NCBI RefSeq assembly: GCF_017311415.1
Contig: NZ_JAEKIS010000004.1
Location: 124,001-188,000, forward strand
Reading direction: 5' to 3'
Length of the DNA: 64,000 bases
Source: Salipiger abyssi
GTDB taxonomy: Bacteria; Pseudomonadota; Alphaproteobacteria; Rhodobacterales; Rhodobacteraceae
The translations under genes were made by a program, and so were the position numbers. The notes under the pieces were generated by a model, which saw nothing but the letters and a program-made list of their open reading frames with translations, did no database searches and was not told where the DNA came from. Shown here piece after piece: positions 49,813-58,692 of this stretch; the stretch's first letter is position 1, and each line of letters opens with the position of its first letter.

Positions 49813-50754
49813 ATGCAACCCATGGATCTTCGCGGTCTGAGCCCCGCCCCCGTGACCGCCTTCAACCGCGATGGCTCGCTCGATATCGCGGCGAATGTGC
49901 GCATCGCGAAATGGCTGGCCAGCTTCGACGAAGTGAAATCTCTGGTGATCCTCGGCCATGCCGGCGAAGGTACCTTCCTGACCACGGACGAGCGGCTGGA
50001 GCTGATCCGCGCCTACAAGGACGCCGTCGATATCCCGATCATCGCGGGCATTACCGGTGAGGGCACCAAGGTCGCGGCGGAAGAGGCCCGGCGCTCTCAC
50101 GATGCCGGCGCCACCGGCGCGCTGGTCTATCCCAATCACGGCTGGCTGCGCTTCGGCTTTCAGAAGGGCGCGCCGCAGGACCGCTACAAGGCGATCTACG
50201 AAGAGGGCGGTCTTCAGACGATCCTGTTCCAGTATCCCGATGCCACAAAGGCAAGCTACGATCTCGACACCCAGCTTGAGATCGCCGCACAGGAAGGCTG
50301 TGTCGCGACCAAGAACGGCGTGCGCAATATGAAGCGCTGGTATGTCGAGATTCCCGAACTCAAGAAGGCTCAGCCCGACCTTCAGATCCTGTCCTGTCAC
50401 GACGAATGGCTGCTGCCGACTATGTTCGATGTCGACGGTCTGCTGGTAGGCTACGGCAATATCGCGCCGGAACTGCTGATCGACCTGATCGCAGCGGGCA
50501 AGGCGCAGGATTACCCGCAGGCCCGCAAGATCTTCGAACAGCTCCTGCCGGTGACCCGCACGGTCTATCACCGCGGCTCGCACATGGAGGGCACGGTCGC
50601 GCTGAAGATCGGCCTGCGCTATCGCGGCCTGCTCGATCATGCGACGATCCGTGAGCCCCTGAAGGATCTGGGAGACGCCGCAGAGCGCGAGATCGAAGCT
50701 GCCTTCGACGCCGCAGGCATCGGTCGGGTGGATCTGGCGATGGCCGCGGAATAA
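49813..50754 (+). CDS. DapA/NanA-family aldolase or dehydratase
   Basis: The 313-residue TIM-barrel protein belongs to the dihydrodipicolinate synthase superfamily. The Schiff-base Lys is Lys167 (CVATKNGVRN) and the Tyr is Tyr141 (LFQYPDATKA). The usual GTTGE loop is GHAGEG here, so it is unlikely to be true DapA. Family members on 2-keto-3-deoxy sugar acids (KDG aldolase, deoxyglucarate dehydratase) fit the neighbouring uronate-type genes. A CAGGAGGAG site precedes the ATG. It is the first gene of the LacI-controlled operon. Confidence 0.9.
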   Translation: MQPMDLRGLSPAPVTAFNRDGSLDIAANVRIAKWLASFDEVKSLVILGHAGEGTFLTTDERLELIRAYKDAVDIPIIAGITGEGTKVAAEEARRSHDAGATGALVYPNHGWLRFGFQKGAPQDRYKAIYEEGGLQTILFQYPDATKASYDLDTQLEIAAQEGCVATKNGVRNMKRWYVEIPELKKAQPDLQILSCHDEWLLPTMFDVDGLLVGYGNIAPELLIDLIAAGKAQDYPQARKIFEQLLPVTRTVYHRGSHMEGTVALKIGLRYRGLLDHATIREPLKDLGDAAEREIEAAFDAAGIGRVDLAMAAE

Positions 50755-50770
50755 CGGCTGAAACGCCGTT

Positions 50771-50795
50771 TGCCCCCGGCGGAGGACCGGGGGCA
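50771..50795 (+). other. Intergenic hairpin between the dapA-like and TAXI genes
   Basis: TGCCCCCGG pairs perfectly with CCGGGGGCA around a 7-base loop, 16 bp after the dapA-like stop. It is followed by TTCTG rather than a T-run, so it is more likely an RNA-processing or stabilising element than a full terminator. Confidence 0.5.
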
Positions 50796-50817
50796 TTCTG
50801 ACACAAGGGAGGAAACC

Positions 50818-51822
50818 ATGTTCAACGTCAAACTCAGCGGTCTGCGCCGCGCCGCGACGGCGGCCGTCGCGGCCACCGTTCTGGCCAGTTCCGCCGTTGC
50901 GCAGGATGTGCGCATCGGCGCCATGCGCGAGGGCTCGTCCTGGTACGTCTTTGCCGCGACGCTCGAGCAGATCATCGAGCCGATCCTCGGCAAGAACAGC
51001 GTCGAGGTGATCGCGCGGGGCGGCGGTATCGCCAACCCGATGGTCGTGCAGGGTGGCAAGGCCGAGATCGCGCTCTCCAACAAGGCCTCTGCGGTCTGGG
51101 CCAATCAGGGCAACGAAAGCGTCTACGAGGGCATGAGCGCGCCGGATATTCGCGCGCTGGTCGGCGGGTTGAACGATGTCTATGTCGGCGCCATGGCGCG
51201 CAATGCGTTCACCGACGAGATGGGAACCACCGATCTCGACGAGATCATGGCCTCCGGCAAACCGGTGCGGGTGCTGATGAAGCCTGTCGGCTCTTCTGCC
51301 GTGCCCGTCGCGCAGATGATCTTTGAAGGGCTCGGCACCTCGGCTGAGCAGATCAAGGCGAATGGGGGCGATATTATTCAGGTCGATACCGGCCAGATCG
51401 CCGACCAGATGCGCAACGGCAATGCCGATGTCTATATCGACACGATGATCAAGGGACACCCGACGATCACCGAAGTTGCGCTGACCGCCGATGTTGTGTT
51501 CCTCGACGTGCCCGAGCCGGCGATGGCCGTTCTCGAAAAGAACGGGCTGACCCCCGGCAGCTACGGCCCGGATTGGTACAAGGGCCAGAGCACCGCGACC
51601 CAGGGCGCCAATCTGGGAACCGTGCTGATCGCGAGCGCTACACTCGACGAGGACATCGCCTATCAGGTGACCAAGGCGATCATCGAGCATGCGGACGAGC
51701 TCAAGGCCTCGCATGGCGCGTGGTCCGGATTTGATCCGAAAAAGGCGATGCTGCCCGAAAACACCGGCATCGCGTTGCACCCCGGCGCGCTGCGCTACTA
51801 TCGCGAAGCCGGTCTGATGTGA
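50818..51822 (+). CDS. TAXI-family TRAP transporter solute receptor
   Basis: The 334-residue protein has a signal peptide (AATAAVAATVLASSAVAQ) and a TAXI fold: IGAMREGSSWYVFAATLEQI, VEVIARGGGIANPMVVQGGK, AEIALSNKASAVWANQG and VLMKPVGSSAVPVAQMIFEG. TAXI proteins deliver ligands such as glutamate or other acids to a TRAP permease. An AAGGGAGGAAACC site precedes the ATG. The partner permease follows immediately. A hairpin on each side may raise its relative expression. Confidence 0.93.
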   Translation: MFNVKLSGLRRAATAAVAATVLASSAVAQDVRIGAMREGSSWYVFAATLEQIIEPILGKNSVEVIARGGGIANPMVVQGGKAEIALSNKASAVWANQGNESVYEGMSAPDIRALVGGLNDVYVGAMARNAFTDEMGTTDLDEIMASGKPVRVLMKPVGSSAVPVAQMIFEGLGTSAEQIKANGGDIIQVDTGQIADQMRNGNADVYIDTMIKGHPTITEVALTADVVFLDVPEPAMAVLEKNGLTPGSYGPDWYKGQSTATQGANLGTVLIASATLDEDIAYQVTKAIIEHADELKASHGAWSGFDPKKAMLPENTGIALHPGALRYYREAGLM

Positions 51823-51829
51823 GCCTCCG

Positions 51830-51856
51830 GGCGCGGCTGGCAGGTCCGGCCGCGCC
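51830..51856 (+). other. Intergenic hairpin between the TAXI receptor and TRAP permease genes
   Basis: GGCGCGGC (51830-51837) pairs with GCCGCGCC (51849-51856) 7 bp after the TAXI stop, followed by ACCCTTCC. It resembles the hairpin downstream of dctP in the other TRAP operon. Confidence 0.45.
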
Positions 51857-51895
51857 ACCCTTCCGCTTCTCGCGATACGCTGAATGGAGGAGACC

Positions 51896-53791
51896 ATGCG
51901 CCCCATGCTGTCCCAAAGCCCCGCCAGAACCGCCGCCTTTGTGATCGGTCTGGCCCTCATCGCCTTTCAGATCTGGCTGCTCTTCGAACCGCAGCAGCCG
52001 CTGCTGGAGCGCCCGGTCCACCTCGCCGCCGCTCTTGTGCTGCTGTTCCTCTACAAGCCGCTGACCCCGGAACGGCTGCCGCGCCCGCTCTGCCTGACGA
52101 TCGACGGGCTGCTGATCGCCGGATCGCTGGCGGTGCTCGGATATTACCTTACCGGGTTCGAGCGGCTGACCACGCGCATGGAAAACGTCTCGCCGGTCTT
52201 TGCTACCGATATCGTCTTCGGGGCGCTGCTGGTGGGCCTGCTGCTGGAGGGCGCGCGCCGGGCCGTGGGCATGATTCTGGTCTGGGTGCTGCTGGCCTTC
52301 ATCGCCTATGCGTTCTGGGGCAATGTGCTGCCCGGCTGGTTGCAGTTCCGGGGGTTCGGCATCGAGGCGGCGACCGAAATCACCACGATGACCACAGCGG
52401 GTGTGCTGGGCATCACCACCGCGACATCGGTCAGTTTTGTCTTCTACTTCATCCTCTTCGGCGCGTTCTATTCCGCCGTGGGCGGCGGCCAGCTATTCAT
52501 CGACCTCGCGATCCGCGCCGCCGGGCGCGCCACCGGCGGCACGGCCAAGGCCGCGATCATCGGCTCTTCCCTGATGGGGTCGATCTCCGGCTCCGCCGTC
52601 GCAAATGTGGTGTCCACCGGCGTCTTCACCATTCCGCTGATGAAGCGGACCGGGCTCGCCGCGCATCGCGCCTCCGGGATCGAGGCCATCGCCTCCACCG
52701 GCGGACAGCTGATGCCGCCGATCATGGGCGTCGCCGCCTTTGTCATGGCCGAGCTTCTGGGCATGCCCTATGCACAGATCGCGCTTGCCGGGCTGATCCC
52801 CGCGCTGGCCTTTTACCTGGCGCTGCTCATGGTGGTCGATCTTTCGGCGCGGCGCGACGGCATCCGCGCGCTGACGGCGCAGGAGATCGCCGAGACCGAG
52901 GCACTTGGTCCGCGTCTGCACCTGATCCTGCCACCGATCCTGCTGATCACGCTGCTGATAAGCGGCTTCTCCGCTTCTTATGCCGCCGTGATCGCCGCCG
53001 CGGCCTGCCTCGTCGTGCCGTTCTTGCGGCGCAGCACCTGGATCGGGCCGAACGAGATATTCGGGGCGCTGCGAGACGCGCCCAGGCAGGTGGCCGAGGT
53101 GGCGGTTCCGATCGCCTCCATCGGGCTGATCATCGCCGTGGCGGTGCAGTCGAACCTCGCTCTGAAATTCGCGGGCTCGCTGTTGTCGCTCTCGGAGGGC
53201 TCGGTCTACCTGTCGCTTATGCTCGCCATGATCGGTTGCATCGTCATGGGGATGGGCCTGCCGACGGTCGCCGCCTATATCATCGGCGCGGTGCTGTTCG
53301 TGCCCGCCATCGAGGATCTCGGCATCCAGCCGCTCGCGGCGCATTTCTTCATCTTCTACTACTGCGTGCTGTCCATGGTGACCCCGCCCGTGGCGCTGGC
53401 CTCCTTTGCGGCGGCGGCGGTCGGACAGGCACCGGCCGTGCGCACCAGCCTTTCGGCCTTCGGCCTCAGCCTCGTCGCGTTTTTCGTGCCCTTCGCGTTT
53501 GTCTTCGATCCCGGCGTACTGGCCCAGGGCAGCGCGGCGCAGATCGGGTTCAGTGCGCTGTCGCTGCTGGTCTCGACAGCGCTCTGGGCCGTGGCCTTTG
53601 GCGGCTGGGCAGGGCGTCCGCTTGGCTGGCCCAGCCGCAGCGCCATCGGTGCCGCCGGGCTCGTGGCGGTGATCGCACCCTCCGGTTCCTCCCTTTGGCT
53701 CATGGCGCTTATCGCCGGCTGGGCCCTCACCCTTGGCGTTGCGCTGCTGTCGCGCCGCAGCCCCGAAAGCCTGACCAACCCGGCGGAGTAA
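51896..53791 (+). CDS. Fused TRAP transporter permease (4TM-12TM family)
   Basis: The 631-residue protein combines the small and large permease parts, as is usual for TAXI systems. The large-subunit core is evident: GAFYSAVGGGQLFIDLAIRA, ATGGTAKAAIIGSSLMGSIS, GSAVANVVSTGVFTIPLMKR, TGGQLMPPIMGVAAFVMAEL and MVTPPVALASFAAAAVGQAP. Start chosen at ATG 51896 because the ATG at 51884 overlaps the GGAGGAG ribosome-binding site. It pairs with the TAXI receptor upstream. Confidence 0.94.
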   Translation: MRPMLSQSPARTAAFVIGLALIAFQIWLLFEPQQPLLERPVHLAAALVLLFLYKPLTPERLPRPLCLTIDGLLIAGSLAVLGYYLTGFERLTTRMENVSPVFATDIVFGALLVGLLLEGARRAVGMILVWVLLAFIAYAFWGNVLPGWLQFRGFGIEAATEITTMTTAGVLGITTATSVSFVFYFILFGAFYSAVGGGQLFIDLAIRAAGRATGGTAKAAIIGSSLMGSISGSAVANVVSTGVFTIPLMKRTGLAAHRASGIEAIASTGGQLMPPIMGVAAFVMAELLGMPYAQIALAGLIPALAFYLALLMVVDLSARRDGIRALTAQEIAETEALGPRLHLILPPILLITLLISGFSASYAAVIAAAACLVVPFLRRSTWIGPNEIFGALRDAPRQVAEVAVPIASIGLIIAVAVQSNLALKFAGSLLSLSEGSVYLSLMLAMIGCIVMGMGLPTVAAYIIGAVLFVPAIEDLGIQPLAAHFFIFYYCVLSMVTPPVALASFAAAAVGQAPAVRTSLSAFGLSLVAFFVPFAFVFDPGVLAQGSAAQIGFSALSLLVSTALWAVAFGGWAGRPLGWPSRSAIGAAGLVAVIAPSGSSLWLMALIAGWALTLGVALLSRRSPESLTNPAE

Positions 53792-53793
53792 AC

Positions 53794-54870
53794 ATGCCCA
53801 CGATCTCCATACAGTCCGAAACGCGGATCCTCAGCGAAACCGACACCGTCAGCTTGCGGCAAGTCACGGATCATCCCTCGATCCATCATCATCCGTTCTT
53901 CTTTGTCGATGCCTGGGATACGGCCATGTCGTTCCTTCTGCTGATCTCGCATCGCAGCTGCACCCCGCAGATCTATATCGAGCGCGCGCCGGGCGCCGAG
54001 CTGATCCAGCTCACCGAGGAGCCCGCGCTGGCGGAATGGTCGGTCATCCCTTCGAAGGACGGGCAATGGATTTACTATGTCGCTGGGCAGGAGGGCAAAC
54101 GCGTCTCGCCCCGCGACGGCAGCGTGGAAACGCTGGTCCGGTTCGACAGCACCGAAATGCGCGAGGCGGGCATGGTCGGCGCGGCGATGGGCACCACCGC
54201 GTTGTCGGCCAGCGGGCGCTACTGGGCGGTCCCGGTCAAGACCGGCGCGGTCAGCCGTTTCTGGCTGATCGACACCGAACGCCAGAGCGCCGAGGTGTTC
54301 CTGGAAGCGCCGACCATCGGGCATCCGCAGTTCTGCCCCGATGATGAGGATCTGATCCTTTATGCCGGGCCGATGACCGACCGGGTCTGGGTGACCGACC
54401 GCGCCGGCAACGCGCGTCGGATCTTCAAGCGCGCGCATGACATGCAGTGGATCACCCACGAGGTCTGGCGCCCGGGTCACCGTACCGTGCTATTCGTCGA
54501 CTGGCCGAACGGCATGGGCGAGATCGACCCCGATACCGGCAGGGTCGCCGCGATCACCGATTTCCCGGTCTGGCACGGCGCGCCGGACGCGACCGGAGAG
54601 CAGCTTGTCTGCGACACCAACTTTCCCGACCGCGGGCTGCATCTGCTCGACCTTGCCGGGGCGCAAGGTCCGCGCTTCCTGACGGCGCCAGAGGCCAGTT
54701 CACAGGGCGCGCATTGGGCACACCCCTTCCCCTACAACAACGGGCCGGTAAAGGTGCATGCGCCACAGCACACTCACCCGCACCCGAGGTTTTCGCCGGA
54801 TGGGCGGCAGGTCGTGTTCACCTCCGACGCCAGCGGCTTTGCACAGGTTTTTGTCGCGACCCTGCGGTGA
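53794..54870 (+). CDS. Oligogalacturonate-lyase-family beta-propeller (PL22-like)
   Basis: The 358-residue protein resembles cytoplasmic oligogalacturonate lyase, which beta-eliminates short uronate chains using a His base and Mn. It keeps the metal triad spacing Gln-x2-His-x-His (Gln325, His328, His330 in APQHTHPHPRFSPDGRQVVF). His222 (WITHEVWRPG) is a candidate base, and His261 (VWHGAPDATGE) a further metal ligand. There is no signal peptide. The gene starts 2 bp after the TRAP permease, so the lyase acts on what the transporter brings in. The substrate may be an unsaturated or acidic sugar other than galacturonate. Confidence 0.85.
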   Translation: MPTISIQSETRILSETDTVSLRQVTDHPSIHHHPFFFVDAWDTAMSFLLLISHRSCTPQIYIERAPGAELIQLTEEPALAEWSVIPSKDGQWIYYVAGQEGKRVSPRDGSVETLVRFDSTEMREAGMVGAAMGTTALSASGRYWAVPVKTGAVSRFWLIDTERQSAEVFLEAPTIGHPQFCPDDEDLILYAGPMTDRVWVTDRAGNARRIFKRAHDMQWITHEVWRPGHRTVLFVDWPNGMGEIDPDTGRVAAITDFPVWHGAPDATGEQLVCDTNFPDRGLHLLDLAGAQGPRFLTAPEASSQGAHWAHPFPYNNGPVKVHAPQHTHPHPRFSPDGRQVVFTSDASGFAQVFVATLR

Positions 54871-55281
54871 CCGCGAGCATTGCCTTGTGAGATCCGGTGC
54901 CGAGAGCGGACTGGCCAGGCGCGACATGTTCCCCTTTGCGTTTGAACGCCACCCGCGACCGGTCGCCTTAGCCGGATCGGAACGGGCGGCGGCTGTCATG
55001 CGCCCCCGTCGCTGCCGCCTTCGGCATCATCGGCACCGCCAATACGCCCATATTTCCATCACTCCCGAAAGCTGTATGCGGTTTTCATCTTTTTTGGTAT
55101 TCCATCATACAAAAATAGTTACAGGTCTAACTTTATGCAGGCGCTGCAACGCGGTCGGCAACCGATCCGTTTCGCAATGGGTCGCCGGTCTGCTGCGCGC
55201 GTCGCGATGGCACGACCGGGCCGCGAGAGCATGCGCCCGAGGTGTCGTCGCCACTCGAAGCCACAACCCGGGAGCGCCGGA
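54871..55281. other. 411-bp intergenic region before the carboxylase operon
   Basis: The first half is GC-rich and featureless. The stretch 55060-55140 is AT-rich and contains the TGGTATTCCA operator-like site (55095-55104), so it is probably the promoter of the carboxylase operon. No small gene or terminator with a clear stem and T-run was found. Confidence 0.5.
55095..55105. promoter_or_regulatory. Operator-like TGGTATTCCAT upstream of the BCCP gene
   Basis: This site matches the centre of the perfect palindrome at 58693-58708 in 10 of 11 positions (TGGTATTCCAT against TGGTATACCAT). It lies in an AT-rich promoter region 177 bp before the BCCP start. GT/AC arms again suggest a GntR-type regulator. 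Confidence 0.5.
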
Positions 55282-55749
55282 ATGTCCCTTTCCAATGACG
55301 ATATCCGCCAAATTCTCTCGCTCGTCGAAGCCTCATCCTTCAACAGCATCGAGCTTCAGATCGGCGATCTGAAGCTGTCCGCCCGGAAATCCGCACCGTC
55401 CGCCCACAGCATCGCGCCTGCCGCGCCGCCACCGGCCGCTGCTCCGGGTGCGCCGCCTCCGCCCGCTCCCTCCACCGCACCAGTCGCGGCAGAGCATGAG
55501 GACGGGCTTTCGGCGATTGAAGCCCCCATCGTCGGCACATTCTACCTCGCTCCCGAACCCGGCGCCGCGCCCTTTGTCACCGAAGGCGACGCGGTGACCG
55601 AGGAGACCACAATCGGTGTGATCGAGGTCATGAAGGTCTTTACCCATGTGAAGGCCGACCGTCCCGGCACGGTCGTCCGCTGCCTGGCGGGCGACGGCGA
55701 TTTCGTCGAATTCGGGCAACCGCTCGTCCTAATCCGGCCGGAGGCATAA
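55282..55749 (+). CDS. Biotin carboxyl carrier protein (AccB-like)
   Basis: The 155-residue protein has an N-terminal helical segment (DIRQILSLVEASSFNSIELQ), an Ala/Pro-rich linker (about residues 37-70) and a C-terminal biotinyl domain with the modified Lys118 in IEVMKVFTHV. It carries carboxybiotin between the next two gene products. It looks like AccB, but the operon has its own carboxyltransferase, so it probably serves this dedicated enzyme. Start at 55282 follows GGAGCGCCGG; the longer frame to 55135 is unlikely. Confidence 0.93.
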   Translation: MSLSNDDIRQILSLVEASSFNSIELQIGDLKLSARKSAPSAHSIAPAAPPPAAAPGAPPPPAPSTAPVAAEHEDGLSAIEAPIVGTFYLAPEPGAAPFVTEGDAVTEETTIGVIEVMKVFTHVKADRPGTVVRCLAGDGDFVEFGQPLVLIRPEA

Positions 55750-57132
55750 ATGCCCCTGAGCCGCGTCCTCGTCGCCAACCGGGGCGAAATCGCCGTGCGC
55801 ATCGTCCGGGCCTGCAAGTCGCTCGGCCTGGAAACGGTGGTCGCCGTCTCGGCGGCGGACCGCGACAGCATGGCCGCGCGCATGGCGGACCGCGCCGTCT
55901 GCATCGGGCCCGCGCGCTCCTCCGACAGCTATTTGCGGCAGGATCTGCTGCTCGCCACGGCGCTCGGCACCGGCTGCGATGCGGTCCATCCGGGCTATGG
56001 ATTCCTGTCGGAAAACGCCGGTTTCGCCGCCGCCTGCGCCGAGAACGGTGTGATCTTCGTCGGCCCCAGTGCCGAGAACATCCGCCAGATGGGCAACAAG
56101 CTCATCGCCCGCGACATCGCCCGCGAGGTCGGCGTGCCGCTCGCACCCGGCTCGCCGCGCATCACCGATTTCGCCCAGGCGCGGGGCATCGCCGAAGAGA
56201 TCGGCATGCCGGTGCTGTTCAAGGCCGCTGCCGGCGGTGGCGGACGCGGCATCCGCATCGTGCGCAGCGCCGCCGATCTGAAACCCGCCTTCGAGACCGC
56301 CTCGGCCGAGGCGCAGGCGGCTTTCGGCGACAACGCCCTGTTTCTGGAGCGCTATATCGACAACGCCCGGCATGTGGAGGTGCAGATCCTCGCCGACGGT
56401 CATGGCACTGTGATCCATCTGGGCGAGCGCGACTGCTCGCTACAGCGCCGCTATCAGAAGGTTCTGGAGGAGGCCCCGGCCTTCGGTTTGGACGCGGCGC
56501 TACGCAACGAGATCCGCGCCGCCGCCGTCGCGCTCGCCCGGCATATCGGCTATTGCAGCGCCGGTACGGTGGAGTTCATCGTCGATGCCGACCGGGGCCG
56601 TTTTTTCTTTCTGGAGATGAATACCCGCGTGCAGGTCGAGCATCCGGTGACCGAGGCGATCGCCGGCATCGACATCGTCGCCGAACAGCTGCGTGTGGCG
56701 GCGGGCGAGCCGCTCTCGGTCACGCAGGAGCAGGTGCATCTGACCGGCCACGCCATCGAATGCCGGATCAACGCGGAATCGCCGCTGCGCGGCTTTGCCC
56801 CCTCCCCTGGACGCCTGACCGAATGGGCGCCGCCCGAGGGCGACGGCCTGCGCATCGACAGCCACGCGCATGAGGGCTACGTCATCCCGCCCTTCTACGA
56901 CTCGCTGGTGGGCAAGCTTATCGTTCTGGGCACCGACCGTTCCGACGCCATCGAGCGGGCACGACGCGCGCTCGGCGATTTCCGTGTGGCGGGGATCGAG
57001 ACCACCATTCCCTTTCTCGAACATGTGCTGGCGCAGGAGGATTTCCGCGCCGGCCGCATCAACACGAAATGGCTGGAAGGCGTGAGCGAAGACTACATCG
57101 CAGACCACACACAAGGGGAAAAGCGCGCATGA
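55750..57132 (+). CDS. Biotin carboxylase subunit (AccC-like)
   Basis: The 460-residue ATP-grasp enzyme carboxylates biotin using ATP and bicarbonate. It has the expected N-terminus VANRGEIAVRIVRACKSLGL, glycine-rich loop AAAGGGGRGIRIVRS, catalytic GERDCSLQRRYQKVLEEAPA and metal/Arg segment FLEMNTRVQVEHPVTEAIAG. It starts directly after the BCCP stop and overlaps the carboxyltransferase gene by 4 bp (ATGA). Confidence 0.95.
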   Translation: MPLSRVLVANRGEIAVRIVRACKSLGLETVVAVSAADRDSMAARMADRAVCIGPARSSDSYLRQDLLLATALGTGCDAVHPGYGFLSENAGFAAACAENGVIFVGPSAENIRQMGNKLIARDIAREVGVPLAPGSPRITDFAQARGIAEEIGMPVLFKAAAGGGGRGIRIVRSAADLKPAFETASAEAQAAFGDNALFLERYIDNARHVEVQILADGHGTVIHLGERDCSLQRRYQKVLEEAPAFGLDAALRNEIRAAAVALARHIGYCSAGTVEFIVDADRGRFFFLEMNTRVQVEHPVTEAIAGIDIVAEQLRVAAGEPLSVTQEQVHLTGHAIECRINAESPLRGFAPSPGRLTEWAPPEGDGLRIDSHAHEGYVIPPFYDSLVGKLIVLGTDRSDAIERARRALGDFRVAGIETTIPFLEHVLAQEDFRAGRINTKWLEGVSEDYIADHTQGEKRA

Positions 57133-58589
57133 CCGACAGGATCGAGATCATCGACACCACGCTGCGCGACGGACAGCAATGCATCTGGGCGATGAACATG
57201 CGCACCGGCTGGATGCTGCCGGCGCTGGAAGAGCTCGACGGCGCCGGGTTCGAGGCGATGGAATTCTACGTGCCCGTCGTCCAGATCAAGAAAATGATCC
57301 GCGATCTGAACGAGGATCCGTTCCAGTGGCTCCGCCTCGGCACCGCGCGTGCGACACAGACGCCGCTGCGCCTGCATGGCGGGTATCGCAGCGGGCTGGG
57401 CCGGGTGCCGGAATGCATCTCGCGGCTGCTGCTGAAGACGGTGGTCGATGCGGGCATCACCACCGGGCGGATCTCGGACCCGTGGAACGATTTCGCCAAT
57501 CTCAAGGACGAACACGACGAGATGCGCAAGATGGGCATGGAGTCGGTCGTCAACATCATCTACACGGTTTCGCCCCGCCACACCGCGGCGTATTTCATCG
57601 AGCGCACCCGCGATGCGGCGGCGCTGCGGCCCTACCGGCTCTGCCTCAAGGATGTGGGCGGTCTGCTGACCCCCGAAAGCCTGCGCGAGATTCTGCCCGG
57701 CATGATCGCGGCAGCGGGCGACATTCCCATCGAGCTGCACCTGCACTGCAACAACGGGCTCGCCACCTATAACGTGCAGGAGGCGGCCGCTCTGGGGCTG
57801 CGGCATATCCATACCTCGCTGCCGCCGGTCGCCGACGGGCTGTCGCTACCCTCGACCCTCGATGTGTTCCACAATCTGCGCGCCCGTGGCTACGACGTGC
57901 CGCTCGACGAGCCCCGCATGCGGCGCGTGTCCGAGCACCTTTTCGGCCTCGCGCAGCGCGAGGGGCTGCCGGTGAGCAGGCCGCTGGCCTATGATGAGAC
58001 GATTTATACCCACCAGATTCCCGGCGGCATGACGTCGAGCCTTGAGTTCCAGCTCGAAAAGGTCGGCATGGGCGGGCGTATGGGCCTGATCAAAGAGGAG
58101 GTCGCCCAGATGCGGGCCGAGTTCGGTTATCCGATCATGATCACGCCCATGGCGCAGTATATCGGCACCCAGGCGGCGGTGAACGTGATCACCGGCGCGC
58201 GCTACAAGCAGGTCACCGACGAGATCATTGAATATACGCTCGGGCTCTGGGGCCGCGAGGCGGTGGAGCATATGGACCCCAATGTGCGCGACCGCATCCT
58301 CGACCGCCCCCGTGCCCGTGAGATCGCCGCGCGCGCGGCGCCGCCGGAGCCGAGCCTCGCTGAGCTGCGGCGCGCGCTCGGCGGCACCCTGACTGACGAG
58401 GAGCTGATCGTGCGCAGCTATGTGGACGAGGCCGCGCTGGCGCGGTTCCGCAACACGCCGCCGGTGGTGGAAGAGCCCATCGGACGCTCGCCGCTGGTGT
58501 CGCTGATCGCCGGGCTGGCGAACCTCTCGGCGCATGAGTCGGTGAGCGTCAGAAAGGGTGATGTCAGCGTGGCGCTGAGCCGGTCATGA
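57129..58589 (+). CDS. Carboxyltransferase subunit of a biotin-dependent carboxylase (PycB/OadA/5S-like)
   Basis: The 486-residue TIM-barrel protein of the HMGL-like family transfers CO2 from carboxybiotin to an acceptor. Metal-site residues are kept: Asp14 in DTTLRDGQQ, carbamylatable Lys174 (CLKDVGG), and His204/His206 (ELHLHCNNG). HQIPGGMTSSLEFQLEKVG and TPMAQYIGTQAAVNVI match transcarboxylase 5S. However, DAHQS is DGQQC, the RGxNxxGY loop is HGGYRSGLG, and the FDAxND region is SDPWND, so the acceptor is probably not pyruvate. No biotinyl domain is present. Confidence 0.87.
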   Translation: MTDRIEIIDTTLRDGQQCIWAMNMRTGWMLPALEELDGAGFEAMEFYVPVVQIKKMIRDLNEDPFQWLRLGTARATQTPLRLHGGYRSGLGRVPECISRLLLKTVVDAGITTGRISDPWNDFANLKDEHDEMRKMGMESVVNIIYTVSPRHTAAYFIERTRDAAALRPYRLCLKDVGGLLTPESLREILPGMIAAAGDIPIELHLHCNNGLATYNVQEAAALGLRHIHTSLPPVADGLSLPSTLDVFHNLRARGYDVPLDEPRMRRVSEHLFGLAQREGLPVSRPLAYDETIYTHQIPGGMTSSLEFQLEKVGMGGRMGLIKEEVAQMRAEFGYPIMITPMAQYIGTQAAVNVITGARYKQVTDEIIEYTLGLWGREAVEHMDPNVRDRILDRPRAREIAARAAPPEPSLAELRRALGGTLTDEELIVRSYVDEAALARFRNTPPVVEEPIGRSPLVSLIAGLANLSAHESVSVRKGDVSVALSRS

Positions 58590-58692
58590 CCCCACAACCC
58601 GCCGCCTATTTCAGCACCTCTCGCGCCACCGATGGGTCATCCGGGCTTTGACGCGCATGACGCTTGCCCGGAGCGGAAAAGGCAATACTGTA

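Noticed and set aside
49795-51960. 721-codon minus-strand frame opposite the DapA-like and TAXI genes
   Set aside because: Both plus-strand genes have family motifs and ribosome-binding sites, while this frame has neither.
55135-55281. N-terminal extension of the biotin carrier protein
   Set aside because: The added 49 residues are Arg-rich and unlike AccB; the ATG at 55282 starts the conserved helix.
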